A stretch of 64,000 nt of DNA, from positions 86,533-150,532 of the forward strand of contig QEVG01000007.1 in the NCBI GenBank assembly GCA_003576905.1, written 5' to 3'. A program made the position numbers and the translations under genes. Of the stretch, positions 25,386 to 35,852 are shown in pieces. A model generated the notes under the pieces. That model was given only the letters and a program-made list of their open reading frames with translations. It was not told where the DNA came from and searched no databases. Position 1 is the first letter of the stretch. Every line of letters begins with the position of its first letter. Source of the stretch: Planctomycetota bacterium (GTDB lineage Bacteria > Planctomycetota > Phycisphaerae > UBA1845 > UTPLA1).

Positions 25386-28300
25386 TCAATCGGCCCCGGC
25401 CACATAACCGACGATCCGCGAGCCATCGAGCAGAATGATCGCCTGTTCCCGGAAACAGATGCCCCCGAAGATTCTCGTGGGCTCCGTCAAGAGCCGACCG
25501 TCCCGGCCGGGATCAAGCGGCGACCCCTTTACCACCGAATCCAGAAGCCGGCCGGACTCCCGGTCATACCGGCTCACGCGGAAGCGCGGCCCTGCCGGAG
25601 CCTGCTCACCCTCCGCCGATGCCGGCTCCGCGCCGCGGGCCCCGTCCTCGTCCTCACCCCCGCGCCCGCGGCGCGTTTCAAGCGGGCTCACGGTGATTAC
25701 CGCATCGGCGGTGATCCGCGGCGCCTGCACCTTTAGCGCGCCGCGGCAGGAAACATCCCAAAGCGTTCGTCCGTCGGCTTTGTCAAGACACTGCAACCGA
25801 TCGCCGGCCGCAACGTACACCGCGCCGCCCGCCTGCTGCGCCCACATTCCCTGATCCGCGCGCGGCCCGACCGGCTCGGACTGCCAGCACCTCCGGCCGT
25901 CGGCGAGGTCGTACGCCTCGATCCGCCGTGCGTCCGTGCTGACATACAGCGCGTCACCGTCGATCTGAAGAGTCGGCAGAAAAAAGTGCTCCGGCGCGGA
26001 GATCGTCCACTCGGCCTTGCCCCCCTCCATGTCGATGCTCGTAATCGCCGTCGTGCGCACCAGCAGCAACCGGTGCCGCCGCGTCAGTATCAGGGAGTGC
26101 AGCGGCCACGCATCCGGAGGATTCACGACGCGGACCTCCCGCCCGTCGTCCGCGCTGACCGCCCGCACATACAGCTCGGCGCCCTGCCACGTCGCGTAAC
26201 ACACATACCGGTCATCGGCGGCGATCGGCGCGGTCAGCGGCGCCTTGGACTTCAGCGACCAGCGGACCCCGCCGTCCTCCAGCCCAAGGCACACGATCTC
26301 CCCCCGGTCCGACGCGAGGTAAAGGCGATCGCCGCTCAGGACATGATGCGCCCAGGCGGGAACGGACTCGGGATCGACGGTCGGATCGTCCTCGGGCTCC
26401 TCGCCGTACTTCCAGGCCGCCTGTCCGCTCGTCCGTGTCAATGCAATGACGCTCGACGCCGTCACGAAGAAATACCGCGACGCGTCCATCCCCACCAGCA
26501 AGGGCTGCGAAGCCAGCGCGAACGGCCTCGGCCAGCGGCTGCGGCCCGTCCCCGGAATCCGGCAGTCGATCTGGCCCGCCGCAAAAGTCACCAGCGCGTC
26601 CCATGACGTCTCCGGCGCGTCCGGGTACAGCGGCTCCAGCGCCGCCACCCGGTCCGACATCAGCCGCTCATAGCTGATCGCCGCGGGCGAAAGCCGGATC
26701 GCCATGGACGGCGGCGTAAAGTCGCGCCCGCCCAACCGCGCGCGCCGGTACTCCTCAAAGCCGACGCCCCGACCCTCCATTTCAAATCGCGCGTCCGGAA
26801 AATCCCGCTGCCCGCGCGCCAGCCATGCGTCCGCGTCCGCCGGCCGATCCGCCGCGAGCAGGCAGTCGGCCAGCTCGTGAATCAACGTCGCCCGGTCCGC
26901 CGTTCGCCGATCCGCCAGGGCCATGCGGTACGAGTGAACCGCCGCTTCGAGGTCACCCTCCTCCCGCATCAGCCGCGCGTGAACCGGAAGCGCCTCGCGC
27001 GCCGCGCGGCTGTTAGGAAACGCTTCAGCCACCTCCATGACTGCGGCCGGACTACGCTGGGTTCGGGCGATCTGAAGCCGCTCACCCGCCCGCTTCTCGG
27101 TCGCCGCGTACACTTCCGACCCCCTCCGGCGAATCAGCTCCCCGATCCATCTCGCCGCAAGTCGGCCTGCCGCATCTCCGGCCTCTCGCGACGGCGCCGC
27201 GTCGGAGTCCTCCCCGTCCCCGCGCTCAACCGCGTTCTCGGAAGGCGCAAGTCGCATGGCACTTTCCGTGATCGGGTGTCGTCGCAGGGTCGGGTCCGTC
27301 AGAACCTGCTGATAGGCGTCCACCGCCTCCCCGAAACGCCGGTCCAGCACCAGGGCCCGGGCAAGCTGAAACCGCTGAACGATCTGTTCTTCCGTCGATG
27401 ACGTGCACTGCCCGGCCATGCGGTACAGCTCGATCGCCGCGGATATCCCGCCCGCGGCTGGTGCCGTCGTTCGCGGCAACACCAGCGCATCCGCGAACCC
27501 GGTCAGCGCGGCATGCAGCCGCCGGCGCGTCTCCTCGTCCGTCAGACGCGCAAATCCGCCCGCACGGCGCACGGCCTCGTTCACCGCATCAAGCCCGCGG
27601 TTCATCTCCCCCGATTGAAACGCCAGCTCGGCAAGCGCGAGGGCGGCGAACGGATCGTTCGGGCCGGCCTCAGAGCGTCGGGTCAGCAGTGCGAACGCGT
27701 CGTCGCGACCCACCAGCCCATAGAGAAGGCTCGGCGCGGCGACAACGAGCTGATCGCTCAGCGGGAGCAGGTTCCCCGCGTGGTTGATCGACCAGTGATG
27801 AACCCGCGGCGCTCCGCCGTCCAGCGGGTACAGGAGCAGCGCCCGGTCGGTTGGAACCAGCACGCCCGATTCCGTCAGCGCGCCGCGCCCGAAAAGCTGC
27901 CCCACCTCCAGCGGCCGCTCCCATCCGACCCCTCCCGCCGCAAGGTCGTAACAGACGATCGACGAGCCCGCGGCGTAGAGCAGGTCGCCGGAGATGCCGA
28001 TCAGCGTCTGCGGGGTCTGAAGCACGTCACGCCCGATCCGCCGCAGCACACGCCCGTCATCCTGCGCGAGAACCAGTACGTCCGTCCGATCGAGCGGCAT
28101 GTACACCACGGCGCTCTTCCAGCAGATCGGGGGTTGGTAGTTCCACGATCGGATCGGCTGCCCGGCGCGCTCCACGCCGCCGAACGACTCCGACTCGCGG
28201 TCCTGCTCCGTCTCGTACGTCGATATCCACGCCGTACGCCACAGCGACGACGAAACCGCCGCGAGGCTGCCGAGATTCGTCTGCACGAAAATCAGATCCC

Positions 28301-29810
28301 CGCTCGCCGCCGGGTGCGCCAGCGTCGCCCGCCGATAGCCGTAGCTGCCCGTCGCCGCCTCGCCAAGATGAATCGAATCCATCAGGCGACCGCTTTCGGG
28401 ATCCAGGCGCAACAGGTAGCACGCCTCAAAGCCGAAGCCCTTGCGCCGCCGCCCGATCGCGTACAGCCGGCCGTCGTGCATGATCGGCGCGCCATCCAAC
28501 GCTGCCTCCTCAAACGCCGTCGCAAAATCCGCAAGATCGCTCCGCCAGATAAGCCGGCCGGTCTTGCCGTCCAGGCACACCAGCGCCGCGGCCAGTTCGT
28601 CGTCGCCTTCGCCCACGCCCGGGCGCACCGTCTCAAGATTCACGTACAACCGGCCCTCGTGAAACAGCGCCGTGAAAAACGGCGGTATCGTCTCGTCGTG
28701 CAGCCAGATCGGACTCCGCTCCAGGGGCTCCCGGATTCGGTACGTCCACGCAGGCCGGTCCGCTGCGCTCGGATCGATCGCCCACACCGCGTATTGATCG
28801 TGCACAAAGATCAGCCCGTCGCCCGCGACCGGCATCATCGCGAGCAGGCGCCCGCTTTGCACCGCCCGCGTGTACGCGTCGAACAGGCTCGGCTCGCCCG
28901 CGATCGCCTCGGCGTCCTTCGCCTCCTGCTGCGGCTCGAAACCGGAGAACTTCCAGATGCGCGCCTCGGGCATCGTCTCGAACCGATACACGCCGTTTCG
29001 ATGGGAATTGCCGCAGAACACGGACGGCGTTGCCGCGGCCGAGTGCCTTGCGCCCTCCGCCGAGACGCGCTGCACCTCAGCCAGAAACGCCCCCAGTGTC
29101 CTCCGCGCGCCGCCCCAGGGCACCTCCGGCCCCGATGCGCCGCCGCCGTACTTCTCGATCAGCGCCGCAAGTTCGCCCGGCTCGCCCGACCGCGCCGCGA
29201 AAACCGCCGCCTTTGCCCGCCAAAGCGCTTCGTGCCCCCCGCGGTCCGGGTGAAATGCCAGCAGCCGCTCGTATGCCTGCCGCGCGGTCGTGAAATCACC
29301 GCGCTCGGCGGCGCACTGCGCAGCGAGGTCGAGTGCCGTAGCGCCTGCACTCGCCGGAAACCACTCATCCGCGATGCGCAGCAGCGCCGAACAATCGGCG
29401 CGGTCCCGCGCCGCCGCCAGTGCCTCGGCCGCCGGCGCCTCAAAGGCCCCGCGCCACGCGGCGAGCCCCTCCGCCGGCCACGCGCAGATCCGGCGCGCGA
29501 CGTGTTCCCGGATCGACACGTACCGATCCGGCTCGATCGCCATGACGTGCCGCCCGTGCGTTCGCCCCAGTTGCTGCAGTGCCACCGCCGCCGCCAGCCA
29601 CTGCCCATCCCCCTCAAGCCCCGCGATGCGGTGCAGCGTCTGTTCGGCCTCGAAGCTGGTATCGACATACGCCGAGCGCGGCGAAGTGTTCTCGGCCCCC
29701 GCCGCGGCCGGACCCGCCGCGCCGGGCGGAAGCGCCGCCTCCCTGTCGACCTGACCGAGCGGCAGGACCGATAGAATCAGCGCGCACGACGTTAAATACG
29801 AGCTAGGCAC
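25386..29810 (-). CDS. very large PQQ-like beta-propeller/TPR protein
   Basis: A 1474-residue exported protein. A signal peptide (MPSSYLTSCALILSVLPLGQ) leads to TPR-like helices (about 60-240), a first outer-membrane PQQ-like propeller with repeats such as LVCLDGKTGRLIWRSDL (about 320-720), a second TPR-like region (about 720-1060) and a second propeller (about 1080-1474) with AYDLADGRRCWQSEP and LQCLDKADGRTLWDVS. PQQ-like blades here are structural, without dehydrogenase residues. Architecture suggests a large periplasmic scaffold. The next minus-strand gene starts about 150 nt after its stop. Confidence 0.8.
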   Translation of the reverse strand: MPSSYLTSCALILSVLPLGQVDREAALPPGAAGPAAAGAENTSPRSAYVDTSFEAEQTLHRIAGLEGDGQWLAAAVALQQLGRTHGRHVMAIEPDRYVSIREHVARRICAWPAEGLAAWRGAFEAPAAEALAAARDRADCSALLRIADEWFPASAGATALDLAAQCAAERGDFTTARQAYERLLAFHPDRGGHEALWRAKAAVFAARSGEPGELAALIEKYGGGASGPEVPWGGARRTLGAFLAEVQRVSAEGARHSAAATPSVFCGNSHRNGVYRFETMPEARIWKFSGFEPQQEAKDAEAIAGEPSLFDAYTRAVQSGRLLAMMPVAGDGLIFVHDQYAVWAIDPSAADRPAWTYRIREPLERSPIWLHDETIPPFFTALFHEGRLYVNLETVRPGVGEGDDELAAALVCLDGKTGRLIWRSDLADFATAFEEAALDGAPIMHDGRLYAIGRRRKGFGFEACYLLRLDPESGRLMDSIHLGEAATGSYGYRRATLAHPAASGDLIFVQTNLGSLAAVSSSLWRTAWISTYETEQDRESESFGGVERAGQPIRSWNYQPPICWKSAVVYMPLDRTDVLVLAQDDGRVLRRIGRDVLQTPQTLIGISGDLLYAAGSSIVCYDLAAGGVGWERPLEVGQLFGRGALTESGVLVPTDRALLLYPLDGGAPRVHHWSINHAGNLLPLSDQLVVAAPSLLYGLVGRDDAFALLTRRSEAGPNDPFAALALAELAFQSGEMNRGLDAVNEAVRRAGGFARLTDEETRRRLHAALTGFADALVLPRTTAPAAGGISAAIELYRMAGQCTSSTEEQIVQRFQLARALVLDRRFGEAVDAYQQVLTDPTLRRHPITESAMRLAPSENAVERGDGEDSDAAPSREAGDAAGRLAARWIGELIRRRGSEVYAATEKRAGERLQIARTQRSPAAVMEVAEAFPNSRAAREALPVHARLMREEGDLEAAVHSYRMALADRRTADRATLIHELADCLLAADRPADADAWLARGQRDFPDARFEMEGRGVGFEEYRRARLGGRDFTPPSMAIRLSPAAISYERLMSDRVAALEPLYPDAPETSWDALVTFAAGQIDCRIPGTGRSRWPRPFALASQPLLVGMDASRYFFVTASSVIALTRTSGQAAWKYGEEPEDDPTVDPESVPAWAHHVLSGDRLYLASDRGEIVCLGLEDGGVRWSLKSKAPLTAPIAADDRYVCYATWQGAELYVRAVSADDGREVRVVNPPDAWPLHSLILTRRHRLLLVRTTAITSIDMEGGKAEWTISAPEHFFLPTLQIDGDALYVSTDARRIEAYDLADGRRCWQSEPVGPRADQGMWAQQAGGAVYVAAGDRLQCLDKADGRTLWDVSCRGALKVQAPRITADAVITVSPLETRRGRGGEDEDGARGAEPASAEGEQAPAGPRFRVSRYDRESGRLLDSVVKGSPLDPGRDGRLLTEPTRIFGGICFREQAIILLDGSRIVGYVAGAD

Positions 29811-30013
29811 GAAGCACCCTGATCCCGTGTCTCCTTATCGAATGATATGGCCCGCGATTGGCAAAGAAATGGACGGATATCCGCCGAGCCGGGCGCTCGC
29901 GGCGCCCACCCACACAGACCTTCAGGCCGGTAAACGCCGTTCTGGCAGGCGTGCCCACTGATGTAAAGTGCACTCAGCCGACCCAGGACGCGCAACGGCG
30001 CGTATTCCCGCCG

Positions 30014-30643
30014 CTACTCGTCGTCCGGCGCGCGATCGTCTTCGTCATCCTCGTCGCGTTCTTCTTCAAGCGCCGGACCTCCCCGCGTCGCGCCGTTCCT
30101 TCGAAGGTAGTTCGCAAGTTCCCGGGCGTTAGACTCGGCAAGATCCACATCCTCGGTGCGCGCCGCCCCGCTCTTGGTCACGACCTGGACGCGCCCGTAC
30201 TCGCCGCCGTCCGCGCGCAGCGTGTAGAGCACGACGGAAAAGCGCTCCGGCATGATCGTCGTGATGCCGCCGCGGTGGTACCACAGAATCTCCGATTCGA
30301 TGGTCAGCGTCGGCGAGCCGCCCTTGAACGGAGCACGCGAGGCGCGAATAAGCACTTCTTCCAGCTTTGCCGCCAGTTGCGACGAGAACTCGCTGCTCAC
30401 CAGGCCGCCCAGCTTTGTCCGCGGCGGAATGATCTGCACGCCGGCAAACCGGCCGTAGTCATGGCCCCCGGTGCCCGGCACCGGGGATGCGTCGGAATCC
30501 GCTCCCTTCACCTCCGCGAGCGTTCTGCGCGTCAGCGTCGCGCACCCCGTGCACGAGGACGCAAGCAGCGCCGCACCGCAAACCCACACCGTCGCACGCA
30601 CGGCCGCCCACTGGGGGGCCTCAAGCCGAATACCCGAAATCAT
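30014..30643 (-). CDS. probable exported/lipoprotein-like protein, unrecognised
   Basis: A 209-residue protein with an N-terminal hydrophobic segment ending ASSCTGC, a non-canonical lipoprotein signal. A soluble beta-rich region (FAGVQIIPPRTKLGG..., YTLRADGGEYGRVQVVTKSG) follows, with a strongly acidic tail (EEERDEDDEDDRAPDDE). The ATG at 30643 has GGAG 8 nt upstream. I cannot name a family. Confidence 0.6.
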   Translation of the reverse strand: MISGIRLEAPQWAAVRATVWVCGAALLASSCTGCATLTRRTLAEVKGADSDASPVPGTGGHDYGRFAGVQIIPPRTKLGGLVSSEFSSQLAAKLEEVLIRASRAPFKGGSPTLTIESEILWYHRGGITTIMPERFSVVLYTLRADGGEYGRVQVVTKSGAARTEDVDLAESNARELANYLRRNGATRGGPALEEERDEDDEDDRAPDDE

Positions 30644-30718
30644 GAGTGACACTCCGCTGGCTCTCCGATTGAACACACTCCGATGGACGGCAACCGCCCG
30701 CCCGCGCGCAGACGGGAG

Positions 30719-31876
30719 CTACCCCGTGACCGCGCTGAGCGACGCCAGCCGCTTTACCACCGAAACGATGACGCCGACGGCCTCGTCGATCTCCTCTTCG
30801 GTCGTCTCGCACGACAGGCTCAGCCGAACCGCGCCATGGGCGATCCGCTCCTCGATCCCCATCGCCTTAAGCACATGCGACGGCTCGAGCGAGCCGCTGC
30901 TGCACGCCGACCCGCTCGACGCGCATACGCCCTGCTCGCTCAGGGCGATCAGAATCGCTTCGGCCTCCAGCGACTCGAAACCGATGTTTGTCGTGTTCGG
31001 CGTTCGATGCTCCCGGTCGCCGATGACGCGGGCAAACGGGACCTGCCCCGTCACGCCGCGCTCCAGCCGGTCGCGCAGCGCTGCCACGCCCTGCCACGTG
31101 CCGCCCGCCAGCCGCTCGGCCGCCAGCCGCGCCGCCGCGCCGAATCCCACGATCGCCGGAACGTTCTCCGTGCCGGGCCGGATGTCGCGCTCCTGGTGCC
31201 CGCCGACATGAACGCTCCGCAGCCGGGCGCGCCGTCCGACATACAGCGCCCCTGCGCCCTTCGGGCCGTGAATCTTGTGCGCCGAGAGCGTCATCAGCGC
31301 CGTTCCGAGGCCCGGCGCGTCGATCGGCAGCTTCCCCGCCGCCTGCACCGCATCGACATGCAGTGGCACGCCCCGCGCCGCGCAGATCTCCGCGCACGTC
31401 TCGACTGGGAGGATTACGCCCGTCTCGTTGTTCGCGTACATGATGCTGGCAATCGCCGTATCGTCGTCCAGCGCGCGTTCCAGCCGGGCGGGGTCAAGCC
31501 GACCGAACGGGTCGACCTCGAGAAACGTGACACGGTAGCCTTCCCGGACCAGCCGCTCGCAGAGTCCGTGCACCGCGACGTGCTCCACCGCCGTGGTCAC
31601 GATGTGCCGCTTCGTCGGTGCCGCCGCGAGTGTTCCGAGAATCGCCAGATTGTCCGCCTCCGTGCCCCCGCTCGTGAACACGATATCGCGGGGCCGCGCG
31701 CCGATCAGCGCCGCCACCTGCTCCCGCGCCGTCTCCACCGCGTGCCGCGCCGCCTGTCCCGCCCGATGAAGGCTCGACGGATTGCCGAACTGTTCGCGCC
31801 AATACGGCTCCATCGCCGCAAAGACTTCCGGCGCGACCCGGGTCGTTGAGTTGTTGTCGAGATAGATGGTCCGCAC
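30719..31876 (-). CDS. nifS: NifS/IscS-type cysteine desulfurase
   Basis: A 385-residue PLP enzyme that takes sulfur from cysteine for Fe-S cluster or thio-cofactor synthesis. It has the PLP lysine in SAHKIHGPKG (Lys201), the PLP His in TTAVEH and the catalytic Cys325 in SSGSACSSGS. RPGTENV is also present. No IscU or NifU gene lies beside it. It could serve the Fe-S-rich hydrogenase elsewhere in the window, but nothing in its position shows this. Confidence 0.93.
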   Translation of the reverse strand: MRTIYLDNNSTTRVAPEVFAAMEPYWREQFGNPSSLHRAGQAARHAVETAREQVAALIGARPRDIVFTSGGTEADNLAILGTLAAAPTKRHIVTTAVEHVAVHGLCERLVREGYRVTFLEVDPFGRLDPARLERALDDDTAIASIMYANNETGVILPVETCAEICAARGVPLHVDAVQAAGKLPIDAPGLGTALMTLSAHKIHGPKGAGALYVGRRARLRSVHVGGHQERDIRPGTENVPAIVGFGAAARLAAERLAGGTWQGVAALRDRLERGVTGQVPFARVIGDREHRTPNTTNIGFESLEAEAILIALSEQGVCASSGSACSSGSLEPSHVLKAMGIEERIAHGAVRLSLSCETTEEEIDEAVGVIVSVVKRLASLSAVTG

Positions 31877-31924
31877 GATGGGATTATATCGCGCGACGCG
31901 GACCGGGGGACGGTCGGCCCGCTC

Positions 31925-33097
31925 CTACTTGGCACGGCTCGCGATGTTGTCCAGCACGTTCATGAAGTTGATGTAGCTGTCATAGGGCGATTCGTAGGGG
32001 TTGAAGTACTTGTGCACGTCGCCGTCGGCGAAATACTTCGTGCACATGTAGTAGTAATGGTCCGAGGTCAGCAGCCGCCGCCAGTCGTGCAGAAGCTCGG
32101 GGTCCTTCTTTTCCTTCACCGCCGCTTCGAGGGCATACGCTTCCTGAAGCGCGTTCGACTGCATCGCGTTTCCCAGCCACGCCGAAAGGTCCCGCTCCGT
32201 GTCGGCCCAACTGATAAGGTGCGGGCAGTCAAACTCCCCCACCGGATCATACGCCGCCGCCACCTCCGACGGCTTCTTGAAATTGTTGTCGTGATTGATC
32301 CCCATCACCGCCCCCGGCATGTGATAAAGGAACTCGAAAATGCCCGTCTCCGTCCACTGGTGCTCGCCGAAGGTCTCGTAGTCCATGAACAGGTTCACCG
32401 TGTAGCCGTTCCCGTTCACATGGTTGACCCACTGGGCGAACTTCTCCGCGGTCAGCGGCCATTCCGACCAGCTCCGGTTGCCGAACCGGAACGCGATGTC
32501 GTCCGACAGGCGGTAATTCTTCAACAGCACGCGGATGTCCGCGGTCGGCGGGCGATAGACATAGTTCGGCGAGCGATAGCCGAGAATGTGATCCGCGCCC
32601 TCGGCGATGATCGCCCGGTAGCCCATGTGCGCGGCCGCGGCGGCGACTTCGTTGTTGTAGATCAGCTCCGTGTTGCGGAAGACCGTGCTTTTCTGGCCGA
32701 ACAGGTCGTGGATCTTCTTCTGCTGAAGGGCGACCTGCTCCTCGAACTCACGCCGCGAATAGAGAAACGCCAGGCTGTGGTAATAGGTCTCCGCCAGAAA
32801 CTCGACGCAACCCGTTTCATTGAGCCGCCGGAAGCTGTCCAGCACCTCCGGGCAGTAGCTCTCGAACTGGTCCAGGACGACGCCGGTCAACGCATACGAA
32901 CAGCGAAAACGCCCCTCGTGGACGCGGATCATGTCGAGAATGCACTGGTTCGCCGGCAGGTAGCATTTCGTCGCCACTTTCCGGCAGATCTCCGAGTTCT
33001 TGTAGTCGTCGAAGTAATTGTGGTCCGCGTCGAAGATCGAATAACGGCGCAGCCGGTACGGCTGATGAACCTGGAAATAAAAACAGACGGACGCCAT
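31925..33097 (-). CDS. GH57-family glycoside hydrolase (alpha-amylase type)
   Basis: A 390-residue member of the GH57 (beta/alpha)7-barrel family. It starts FYFQVHQPYRLRR (conserved HQPYR), has the nucleophile region NTELIYNNE (Glu144) and the acid region MDYETFGEHQW (Asp239). Likely acts on alpha-1,4 glucans inside the cell, since no signal peptide is present. It follows the glycosyltransferase with one base between, indicating a glycogen or maltodextrin operon. Confidence 0.9.
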   Translation of the reverse strand: MASVCFYFQVHQPYRLRRYSIFDADHNYFDDYKNSEICRKVATKCYLPANQCILDMIRVHEGRFRCSYALTGVVLDQFESYCPEVLDSFRRLNETGCVEFLAETYYHSLAFLYSRREFEEQVALQQKKIHDLFGQKSTVFRNTELIYNNEVAAAAAHMGYRAIIAEGADHILGYRSPNYVYRPPTADIRVLLKNYRLSDDIAFRFGNRSWSEWPLTAEKFAQWVNHVNGNGYTVNLFMDYETFGEHQWTETGIFEFLYHMPGAVMGINHDNNFKKPSEVAAAYDPVGEFDCPHLISWADTERDLSAWLGNAMQSNALQEAYALEAAVKEKKDPELLHDWRRLLTSDHYYYMCTKYFADGDVHKYFNPYESPYDSYINFMNVLDNIASRAK

Positions 33098-33098
33098 C

Positions 33099-34457
33099 TC
33101 AGGCTGCCCCCTTCCGTGCGGCGATGGCCTGATTGTAGACGTCTACGCAGTGCTGCGCCGAGTCCTTCCAGGTCAGCTTCTGGATCTCGAAATTCCCGTG
33201 CTCCCGAAGCGTCGCCTGGAGCGGCGGGTGGCGAAGGACCGCCACGATCTTGTTCGCCATCTCGTTGATGTCCCAGAAATCCACCTTCAACACGTGCGTC
33301 AGCACCTCGGAAACGCCGGACTGCTTGGAGATCAGCACCGGCACGTCGTGCGACAGGGCCTCCAGCGGGGCGATCCCGAACGGCTCGCTCACCGACGGCA
33401 TCACGTACAGGTCCGCCATCTTGTAGATCCGCGCGACGTCATTGCCCCGCAGAAACCCGGTAAAGACGACCTTCTGCCCGATCCCCAGTTCGGCGGCCAG
33501 CTCGATCATCCGTTTGGTCATGTCGCCCGTGCCGGCCATCACGAACCGCACGTTCTTGTTGAATTCCAGCACCTTCTTCGCCGCGGCGAGAAAATACTCC
33601 GGGCCTTTCTGCATCGTGATGCGCCCCAGAAACAGCACGATCTTCTCCTCCTTACCGATCGGCGGGAGCGCTTCGTAGCCGTTTCCGTTGTTGTCGATCG
33701 CGTTGTACACGACCTCGACCTTGTGCTCCGGTACGCCGTACCGGCTTGTCACGATGTTCTTGGTCAGCGTGCTGACCGCGATCACCCGGTCCGCCGCGTG
33801 CATCCCCTCGCGCTCGACGTCGTAAATCCGTTGATTGACGTGCTCCCCGCTCCGGTCAAATTCCGTCGAGTGAATGTGCACCACCAGCGGCTTGCCAAGG
33901 GCCCGGGCCACCGCGATCCCCGCCGGGTACGTCATCCAGTCGTGCGCGTGCACCACGTCGAAGCTCTCTCCCCGCGCCAGGATCACCGCGATCTCCGCGT
34001 AGCGCTGCGCCTCGCCGAACATGTCTCCGCCATACTGACCCGGCGAAAACCCCCCGCGCGGCCCGCTGAGAATGGACATCGGAACATTTACAGAGGCCGC
34101 CTCGCCCGCGCCCCCGCCGCCCCCGTGCGGCTGAACCATGATCTCGCTTCCGCCGGTGATTACGGCCTCGGTGCGCGGATCGGGTGAAACATACGGTTGC
34201 AGGGTCGATGGAATCGCCCGGAATTCGACATTCTGAAACTCGCGGAGCGTGTAGGAGCGGTAGGCGGCCAAGGCCTGTTGCGCAGTGGGCGTTTTGAGCG
34301 TGACGTGCGTCGACACCGTTCCGGCGATCGGCTGCGGCAGAACGAAGATGACGTGATGCCCGAGTTCGGACATCGCCTTCGTCAAGCCGTAACAGGCCGT
34401 ACCCAGCCCGCCGCTGATGAACGGCGGGAATTCCCAACCCAGCATGAAGATGTTCAT
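33099..34457 (-). CDS. GT4/GT5-type glycosyltransferase, glycogen-synthase-like
   Basis: A 452-residue GT-B enzyme. The N terminus MNIFMLGWEFPPFISGGLGTACYGL carries the WEFPP/GGLG signature of starch- and glycogen-synthase-like GTs. The C-terminal half has FLGRITMQKGPEYFLAAA and PSVSEPFGIAPLEAL with the E-x7-E nucleotide-sugar site. Probably extends an alpha-glucan; the donor sugar is not determinable. Paired with the GH57 gene. Confidence 0.88.
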   Translation of the reverse strand: MNIFMLGWEFPPFISGGLGTACYGLTKAMSELGHHVIFVLPQPIAGTVSTHVTLKTPTAQQALAAYRSYTLREFQNVEFRAIPSTLQPYVSPDPRTEAVITGGSEIMVQPHGGGGGAGEAASVNVPMSILSGPRGGFSPGQYGGDMFGEAQRYAEIAVILARGESFDVVHAHDWMTYPAGIAVARALGKPLVVHIHSTEFDRSGEHVNQRIYDVEREGMHAADRVIAVSTLTKNIVTSRYGVPEHKVEVVYNAIDNNGNGYEALPPIGKEEKIVLFLGRITMQKGPEYFLAAAKKVLEFNKNVRFVMAGTGDMTKRMIELAAELGIGQKVVFTGFLRGNDVARIYKMADLYVMPSVSEPFGIAPLEALSHDVPVLISKQSGVSEVLTHVLKVDFWDINEMANKIVAVLRHPPLQATLREHGNFEIQKLTWKDSAQHCVDVYNQAIAARKGAA

Positions 34458-34842
34458 GACGCCCTTGCGCCTTCCTCCGAGCTTCTCACGCCGCCGCGAC
34501 GCGCGATTTCCTCGCGGCGGGACAGTTTAGGCAGGACCGCTCTCACCCCGGCGATCGTGGATTGACCGCCCCGGGACCTTTCTTCCCGGAAGCGAGCCTC
34601 GATACACGGTCGTGGTCGCGCATGCCGTAGACTTGGTGAGTCCGGCAGGTACCGAACCGCGGTTTCCTCGCGTCGTCAGAGGTCGTGATACCTGCGGATG
34701 TCCCTTGAGCCTGGCAAGTTCTGCCCTCAGGCGGCGGCCGTGAACTTCGGCGAGAAAGTGAACTCGGCAGGGCCTGCCTGAAGCCCGGTAAGTATGGGTA
34801 AGGGGATGGCGGATGTCAATCAGATTTCACAAGCGGTGGGAT
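34458..34842. other. intergenic region, no gene seen
   Basis: 385 nt upstream of the glycosyltransferase gene and downstream of the secreted paralogue. It contains an inverted repeat GCAGGTA...TACCTGC spanning about 34649-34697. I see no coding frame with protein-like features and no T-run to make it a terminator. Confidence 0.4.
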
Positions 34843-35754
34843 TCAATCCGATTTGGGCGTTTCGACGGCTTCGCGATCCGGCTGCTTGTGGCGTTTTTCG
34901 CAGAGCGCCATGCATTCGCGGTTTTCGCGCAGCGCCGCCTCGTGGCTATCACACAGGTCTTGAAGGGCGGCCGCCAGAATCGAAAGAAGCTTGTCAGAGT
35001 TTCCCGGTCGATCAGGATGGGGTCCGTAAAGCGCACAGGCGAGTTCGGTTCTCCTCTTGTGCGTTTCACGGCTTTCATTCAGGAGCGTTCGGTATCTCTG
35101 CGCACATTCCCACTTGCAGTCGTTGAACGGCGAGCGGACTCTGGCCGAGCGCGGATTCTTAAGGCCGCGTGAAATGGAAGACTCCGTAGCGTCGACCGGT
35201 CCCGCCCGTGACGTCGGTTGAATGAGCGCGATACCCTTAAAGTCGGGCACCTTGAAACCGGGGACACTCTTGGCATTCCCCGCATTCGGGTCTTCATTCG
35301 CAATCAGGCTGTAACCAATCGTGGTCCGGCCATCGTGCCACTCCACGAGAGCGATTGTGCCGAGGATGGACCGGTCGTCGCCCACTGACCCTTCGGGGGC
35401 CTTCCAGAGGTAGAGTCGGACATCCGACGCGGGATGTGCTCGTGCGAACTCACGGAGAGGATGGGTCCACGCCGTCACTTCGCCTCGGAATTCCGCGAAG
35501 AGGTAAACACGCTGCCAGTCGCCCTCCAGCAGGGTTGCGAGTTGGGAATCAGCAGGGTCCTCGCTCACGATCTGGGTAAAACCACCGTCCTTGAAAACCT
35601 CACCCCAGACTTCCATGTGTACGGACGTCCCGGCGGTGCCGTCGCTAAGTAACAGCGTTGACGCCCCCGAGGGAATCGATGGTGCCGGCTTGGCGGGTTC
35701 GATTTGCAGCGAGGGTGCGAAACTTGCAAGTATAAGTAACGTCCGAGGAAACAT
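34843..35754 (-). CDS. secreted protein of unknown function, paralogue A
   Basis: A 303-residue exported protein with a signal peptide (MFPRTLLILASFAPSLQ). The middle, containing LREFARAHPASDVRLYLWKAPEG, LGTIALVEWHDGRTTIGYSLIANEDP and KVPDFKGIALIQP, aligns with the next gene upstream in order and residue pattern. The C-terminal third has paired cysteines (CKWECAQRY, CMALCEKRH) and is helical. The ATG at 35754 has GGAGG 6 nt upstream. Family not recognised. Confidence 0.7.
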   Translation of the reverse strand: MFPRTLLILASFAPSLQIEPAKPAPSIPSGASTLLLSDGTAGTSVHMEVWGEVFKDGGFTQIVSEDPADSQLATLLEGDWQRVYLFAEFRGEVTAWTHPLREFARAHPASDVRLYLWKAPEGSVGDDRSILGTIALVEWHDGRTTIGYSLIANEDPNAGNAKSVPGFKVPDFKGIALIQPTSRAGPVDATESSISRGLKNPRSARVRSPFNDCKWECAQRYRTLLNESRETHKRRTELACALYGPHPDRPGNSDKLLSILAAALQDLCDSHEAALRENRECMALCEKRHKQPDREAVETPKSD

Positions 35755-35852
35755 CCATTTCCTCCTTCCCAGAAAACCACTCATGAGGCGAGCTCGCAGC
35801 CGGCGCGCGAGCCTTCAACTTGTGCCTGTCCATCGCATACTCTTGAGAACGA

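Noticed and set aside
27513..29774. A 753-codon open frame on the plus strand opposite the PQQ-like protein
   Set aside because: Arg/Pro/His-rich composition, no recognisable domain, and lies fully opposite a protein with clear PQQ-like repeats. High GC keeps the antisense frame open.
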